Positions 59,065 through 64,000 of a stretch of 64,000 nucleotides of DNA are shown piece by piece. The stretch is from Vombatus ursinus (taxonomy: Eukaryota; Chordata; Mammalia; Diprotodontia; Vombatidae), in contig NW_020954569.1 in NCBI RefSeq assembly GCF_900497805.2, positions 20,618,774-20,682,773 of the forward strand. The letters are read 5' to 3'. Every line of letters starts with the position of its first letter. Within the stretch, counting starts at the first letter, position 1. The notes under the pieces are model-generated. The model saw only the letters and a program-made list of their open reading frames with translations. It did no database searches and had not been told where the DNA came from. Both the position numbers and the translations under genes were made by a program.

Positions 59065-61250
59065 ATTCATCTGCTCCTGTCTATTCTTCCAGCAGTATTT
59101 TATAGTTTTTGATAAATATTTTACAAATACTGAAAGTAGATATATTTCTGTGAAGGTACATATAATATATTAAGGTAAAAATTTATATTTTAGAAGAGAG
59201 ATAAAGAAAGCAATATGTATAATAAATATCTAAAATAATTTCTAAATATTATTTTCCTTTTAAACACAATTGAGGAATATATAAATGTATATACATATAT
59301 ACATATGTTTATCATTCTAAAATATCAGGTATAAAGATATACTAATATCTGCAAAATTGTTTTGTGACATTTTCTTATTAGATATCTTATTAGATATTAG
59401 ATATCTTATTAGATATATTGTTTTTACTGGCATCAAAAATTTGTTCAATGGCAAAGATAGGATAGCTGCTACAAAATAAGTAGATACGACATTGAAAAGT
59501 GCCTGATAACCTCTGCTAATGCACTGTCTCATTCAGCTTTCTTCTATTTTCTTTGAATTTAAAGGAATTTTTATTTCCTTTTACACTTTAATCAAATAAG
59601 AATGTGCTGGAGCTAGGTAAAACTTATGGAATTAAATTAATTTTCACTTTCTTACCTGTAAGCACATTCTTTTTTTCATGATATCCACATACCATCTGTT
59701 CAGTATTTACTATAGGTCACTGTCACTGGAAAAAAGAAAACAAAGAAAGAAGAATGTTTGGATCCCACCCTCCACTCCACTCCACTCCCCCTTTTACTGA
59801 TCACACACTTAAAAAAAAAACAAACTTTCAAGGGTCAGAGATAAAAAATTAGCACTTTAGTGGGCATTATGGCACATTACATTAGATAATTATCTCAACC
59901 CTCCAGTTTCTCTGTCATTCCCTATCCCCTAAATGCTTCTCTTTAGGATGTTCAAGTAATGAGTCTGAAAATGGAATATAAAGGACAATGAAATGTGGCA
60001 TATGACTACACATTGTTAGTGTTATCTCTTTCTAATTAGATGAGAGGAAGTAAAATCCCTCTGGCCCTACATCTAAAGATGCTATTTCCATGATTCCCTC
60101 TCACTCATCTGCTAACAATATATACAGATTTTTCTGTTTGCACACAATTCAACATTTTAATCTATATTTGGAATGACTTATTTTTCCCCCTTCTATTTGT
60201 TTATTTGCAGTGGTGTTGCTGGAAAACTAATAGAGAACTACAGAATACAGTCCACTCAAGCATGGTCAATTTTAATGCATTAAGGTCATGAAAACAGAAA
60301 GTGAAAATTTGCTTAATATCCCGACACTCCTCCTTCAAACAATTGCCCAATTAATAAGTGGTTCTTTACTTCCAAAATAAAGATACAGAAAGATGAGATT
60401 CTGCCTCTTTTGTCTTACCCTTTTTCTCAAAGTCTTAGTGAAATGACCAAATTTGAATTATTTCTTTTCTGGTGCTAAATACCATTCTCTCATTGTCTTC
60501 TTTGTTGTGAACCAGTTCCTCTACCATGATGTCCAGATTGCTCTTTGAAAGTTCTTCTTTTTTAATTAACTTTTTACTGTTTGTTTTTTCTTTCCTTCCC
60601 TCCTACCCTTTATTATGTGGGAAAATGTTGGGAAAGGGAAGACTTCTGTGGAAGAGTATTTTTAATTCTGATCTTTTCATTTTATTGATTTGTGGAAATT
60701 CATTCATACCCAATCTTAACTGAAATTTTCAATAAAGCATAATATATTTCATATAAAAATTTAAGATTACATTTATCTAGTAGAGTGATTTATAGACTTA
60801 AAAACTCAGTTTTGAGGTAAATTTGACCCATCCTAGCTCTGTCTTAGAATGTTCTGTTTTCTAAGGGTACAATGCCAGGGATGCTTTTCAGTTTCATTAC
60901 TTGAAGAATAATGCTCTAGGAAAAAACAAATGAATATCGGTTTGTGTTGCATTAAAATAATAATTTTTGTATAAATGTTAAAAAAAAGAAAGCAAGGTTG
61001 ACTACATGGTATAGACTGTATACCTACACCACCCTCCCACTTAAAAATCATTAACCTTGGAAACAAATGATAACAATGAGGAAAGAACCAAGAGAAGAAA
61101 ATATTGACTAAAGAAAAGTGACTGGCTAGAATGAGGAAATGAAGGTGTAATGGACCAGTAACTGAGTAAAAACTCAGTTTTTCCATATGTTTCCATACTA
61201 AATTATTTACTTATATCTTTAAATTGTATTTTATTTAACTATATTATATT
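59065..61250. other. unassigned AT-rich DNA
   Basis: About 2.2 kb. Short tandem 'ttagatatcttattagatat' units lie at 59380-59420. Nothing else was recognised. Confidence 0.4.
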
Positions 61251-61264
61251 ATATTTTCAGCATG

Positions 61265-61465
61265 GATTAGATGAAAGAACACTGTGTTGGGCACATAGTA
61301 AAATAGAACAAATCCTGACTTTGGAGTCACAGGACATGAGTTCAAATCACTGAGTTCTATCACTGACTATTTGTATGACACTGGGCAAGTCTCAACCTTC
61401 TGGGTCTTAGTTTTCTCATGTATAAAAATCTAGATTAGACTAGAGCTAAGGTTCCATTCCACTCC
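61265..61465 (+). repeat. tRNA-derived/MIR-like SINE
   Basis: 'gactttggagtcacaggac', 'catgagttcaaatcactgag', 'gacactgggcaagtctcaac', 'cttagttttctcatgtataa' and 'gctaaggttccattccactcc' occur in SINE order. Confidence 0.75.
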
Positions 61466-61494
61466 AAACCTATAATTAATATATGATGTTCATT

Positions 61495-61685
61495 TAAAGT
61501 CCCTTCCAACTGTATAGCTGTGTTTCTTTAATCCTGTGATATAGGTCCTAGGCCAAACTCTTATCACTAAATAGCTATGTGACTTTAGATAAATGATTTA
61601 AATTCTCTGGTCCTCATCAGAAAAAAAAATGGAAGTGATTAATGATTCTCCTCTTTCCTCCTCAGAAAAGAACTTCATAATAATA
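61495..61685 (+). repeat. SINE relic
   Basis: 'agtcccttccaactgtatagc' ends one copy. 'aactcttatcactaaatagc', 'tagataaatgatttaaattc' and 'tggtcctcatcagaaaa' form another diverged copy. Confidence 0.5.
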
Positions 61686-61744
61686 TAAAATTGCATTTAA
61701 AAAGAAAGTGACCTAATTTCTTATGAGAGTCTAAGTTGTCAATC

Positions 61745-61835
61745 AGTCAATAAGAAGTTATTAATTGCCTACTATGTTTCAGGCACTGTGGATAACAAGA
61801 AGAAAGAATAAATAATTCCTAATCTAAAAAAAACA
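61745..61835 (+). repeat. 5' part of the uncertain dispersed repeat
   Basis: 'aagttattaattgcctactat', 'gtttcaggcactgtggataac' and 'aaataattcctaatc' match the family start. Confidence 0.5.
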
Positions 61836-61839
61836 AAAT

Positions 61840-62875
61840 TCTTTCTGAGTGGTGCCTTATATTTATATAAATATATACAAGCAAAAAAATAAATACAAAG
61901 TAGGTGAGGAGAATACTAAAAATAAGGGGAGAATCATTCATTGTGTTCCCTGGTTTAGAAGTCCAGGCAGCAGATCCCTAGTGCCATTTAGTCACTGAAC
62001 TTCAGGTTAGCTTTTACAAAGGGCTATTTACGTCAAAGTTACAGCAAGAACAAACACACACACATTTTCCCCAGTAGCTGGGGCATAATTACCTCCAACA
62101 CCACCTTGGACTGTGGATAGAACATGGGGCAATAGCTTCACAATGTAACTCAATTTCTACATAGCATTACTCCCACCAAGGTCAAATTCAAACGCTGGCT
62201 GCTCTATTCTCCTCAGGGCTTGCCTGTTAGACTGGCTGCAACATCCATTTTGGATTGCCAGACTCCTCTCCCCTTGTGACTTGAGCTTAGGGACTCTAAT
62301 CCCTGCACCTAGAATTGAAGGGACACACATAAAAAGGCTAAAACCTCAAACCTTTTCCTCAGGGCTATATGAACTAAAGGGGGTATGGCCTATGCCCCCT
62401 CCCATTTTGCTCTATGGTGTCAGTGGAGTCTTTCACCCTCAAATGCAAATGAAAGACAAAGGCAGACTATGCTTACTCAGATAGTTTTAAAGATAACAGA
62501 CACAGCATATTGAAAAAGGCCACTCCCAGTCACTTTGTAGGTCAATGCAGAATGTCCAGAAATGGGCCACTTCTCTTTTCTCCCAAAAGCAAGTCTCCTG
62601 GCTTATCCCAGGTGAATAAGTCCATCTTAGATGACCTAGCATATGTCAAACTTCCTTTAAACTTAGAAAAATTTTCATTGACTCTACTTTCTCTTCAAGC
62701 CATCATGTTAGTTCTTCTCTCTTTCACAATGGAACTCAGGAAAAATCATCTGCACTTGCTGTCTCCAGTTTCTTACCACCCACTCAATTTTCCACCCTTT
62801 GTAACCTGAATTCTGGCACTGCCACTCTATGGGGAACTTTTACATTAAAAGTTAATAATGATCTTTTAACTATTG
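61840..62875. other. unassigned, GC-richer block
   Basis: 62050-62830 is less AT-rich than its surroundings and contains frames of 67 and 99 codons without a known domain. It may be a fragment of an old element or unique sequence. I could not tell which. Confidence 0.3.
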
Positions 62876-62884
62876 AATTAGAAT

Positions 62885-63078
62885 AACACAGATTTAGATG
62901 TAGAAGGGAATCTTAGGGGGCCATCTAATCTAACACCCTCTTTTTGCAGGTGAGACAATAGGCCCAAAAATGTTAATTAACTTGCCCAGGGTCATGAGAG
63001 GCAATGGTAGAACCGGAACTCTTGTTCTCTGACTAAAAAATATGGCATTCTTTCCACTGCACCAAATCTAAGTGATTT
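62885..63078 (-). repeat. MIR/THER-type SINE, antisense, nearly full length
   Basis: 'gaatcttagggggccatcta', 'atctaacaccctctttttgc', 'ttaacttgcccagggtcatg' and 'attctttccactgcacca' run from 3' to 5' of the SINE. Confidence 0.78.
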
Positions 63079-63414
63079 TCTTTTTCAGTTTTCATTTTTA
63101 TATCTTTTGACATTGTTCACTGCTCTTACTTCCTGAATATTCTCTCCTTTGTTGGCTTCTGTGACACTGCTGTCTTTTGATTTTCCTTCTGTCTGATCAG
63201 TTCTTCTTTGTCTTCTTTGTTGGATCATCATCTGTTTCCTAGCCTGAAAGTGCAAATGTCCTCTAAGGCTCAATACTAGTCCCTCTTTTTTTCCCCTCTT
63301 TAACAGCCTATCTTTTGTACATCTAATCTACCCAAACAGACTTAATTTTCATTTCTAAGCAGATAAATCTCCAAAATATATATCCATCATTAATTTCATA
63401 CCTTAATTCAGCAT

Positions 63415-63490
63415 CAAATGATAAAATATTCATAAAGCATCTAGCACAAGGTCTGGCATATAGCAAGTGCTTATTAAATGCTTGTTCTCT
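63415..63490 (+). repeat. L2/MIR-type 3' tail
   Basis: 'ctagcacaaggtctggcatat' followed by 'agcaagtgcttattaaatgc' is a typical terminus. Confidence 0.6.
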
Positions 63491-63511
63491 CCCACTACTT
63501 CCCACGCATAT

Positions 63512-63790
63512 CATTGTTGTCCGTCCTTCATTCTCAAAGAACATCAGTGGCATCAGGAAGGGATGTCTTGACTTGGAAGTGAATTGGATTTAAGTGAGGC
63601 AGAGCTGTGCAAAGTCATCAGCCTCGCTCTCTGCTCTACAGTTATCTGAGTCCAGTGGCAAGACCACTGGTGATGGCCTAGGATGCAGTGGGAGACCCTG
63701 CACTTTTTAAGCTAAGGTCTTTCCTAGGTCTCAGTCTGTCTGAGGCAACATCCATTCAGTAGTTAAAGACTAGATAAGAACTGAGATAGA
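63512..63790 (-). mobile_element. RTE-tailed SINE, second copy
   Basis: 'tgtccgtccttcattctcaaag' at the low end is the reversed RTE tail. The body has 'gaattggatttaagtgaggc', 'gtgcaaagtcatcagcctcg', 'ggatgcagtgggagaccctg', 'tctttcctaggtctcagtc' and 'gaggcaacatccattcagtag'. It is closer to the consensus I know than the copy at 20404, so probably younger. Confidence 0.78.
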
Positions 63791-63794
63791 AGGT

Positions 63795-64000
63795 AGTCTA
63801 CTTTGCCTTCGCTAAAGAATCAGCAAAGAGGGCAAGACTCTCAGAGTTTCTGACCGGAACAAAACAATTGCTATTTACACTAACTCTGAGTCATCAAAAC
63901 CCAAACAATGAGTAAATGAGGCATGGGGGAGATACTATTTACCAACCAATGAAAGCCAGAGTGATTTGGGTTTAAAAGCACAGTCAAGTAGCTATATTTG
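63795..64000. other. unassigned DNA at window edge
   Basis: No recognisable feature before the window ends. Confidence 0.4.

Overview
This window looks like non-coding, AT-rich DNA from a marsupial (metatherian) mammal. The call rests on its repeats: tRNA-derived SINEs with the marsupial 'ctaggtggca ... gcctcagacacttactag' body, RTE LINEs with SINEs that share their 3' tail, many MIR and L2 relics, and two ORF1-only L1 (HAL1-type) insertions whose 5' ends resemble other L1 5' ends. I cannot resolve the species. There is no bacterial or phage content. I found no protein-coding exon I would defend, and most long open frames are explained by repeats or simple sequence.

Layout. From 1 to 31.9 kb the sequence is old interspersed repeats (MIR, L2, tRNA-SINEs, an RTE 3' end, an RTE-tailed SINE, an L1 3' end, a 2.15 kb HAL1-type insertion on the minus strand, a hAT-type MITE) separated by unassigned AT-rich DNA. 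From 31.9 to about 34.3 kb there is an island of different character. It has no recognisable repeats, holds the window's only CpG-rich block (about 32.69-32.82 kb), and carries a CCAAT box, a purine-rich tract and a good 5' splice donor at 32885. This is probably the promoter and first, non-coding exon of a plus-strand gene whose remaining exons lie outside the window or are not visible. From 34.3 to 64 kb repeats dominate again: an L1 3' end, a long L2, a 1.7 kb copy of a mid-aged dispersed repeat, two adjacent antisense RTE reverse-transcriptase fragments, a 2.99 kb plus-strand HAL1-type insertion with a 17-bp target-site duplication, and a second RTE-tailed SINE.

Relations between elements. 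The two HAL1-type insertions share the same ORF1-to-3'UTR junction without ORF2, and both have target-site duplications. They look like copies of an ORF2-less lineage that needs a trans-acting L1 reverse transcriptase. The RTE-tailed SINEs carry the same 3' end as the RTE LINE fragment at 3.9 kb, which fits tail-based mobilisation by RTE. Two LTR-like stretches (about 17.4-17.95 and 19.58-20.12 kb) are weak candidates for old solo LTRs.

I did not find a convincing new biological system. The points most worth a second look are the unidentified promoter/first exon and its conserved-looking flanks, the HAL1 pair with its 3' transduction candidate and tandem G-quadruplex-capable 3' modules, and a pair of about 100-bp direct repeats 2 kb apart. 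All repeat names come from recognising sequence by eye, without a database search.
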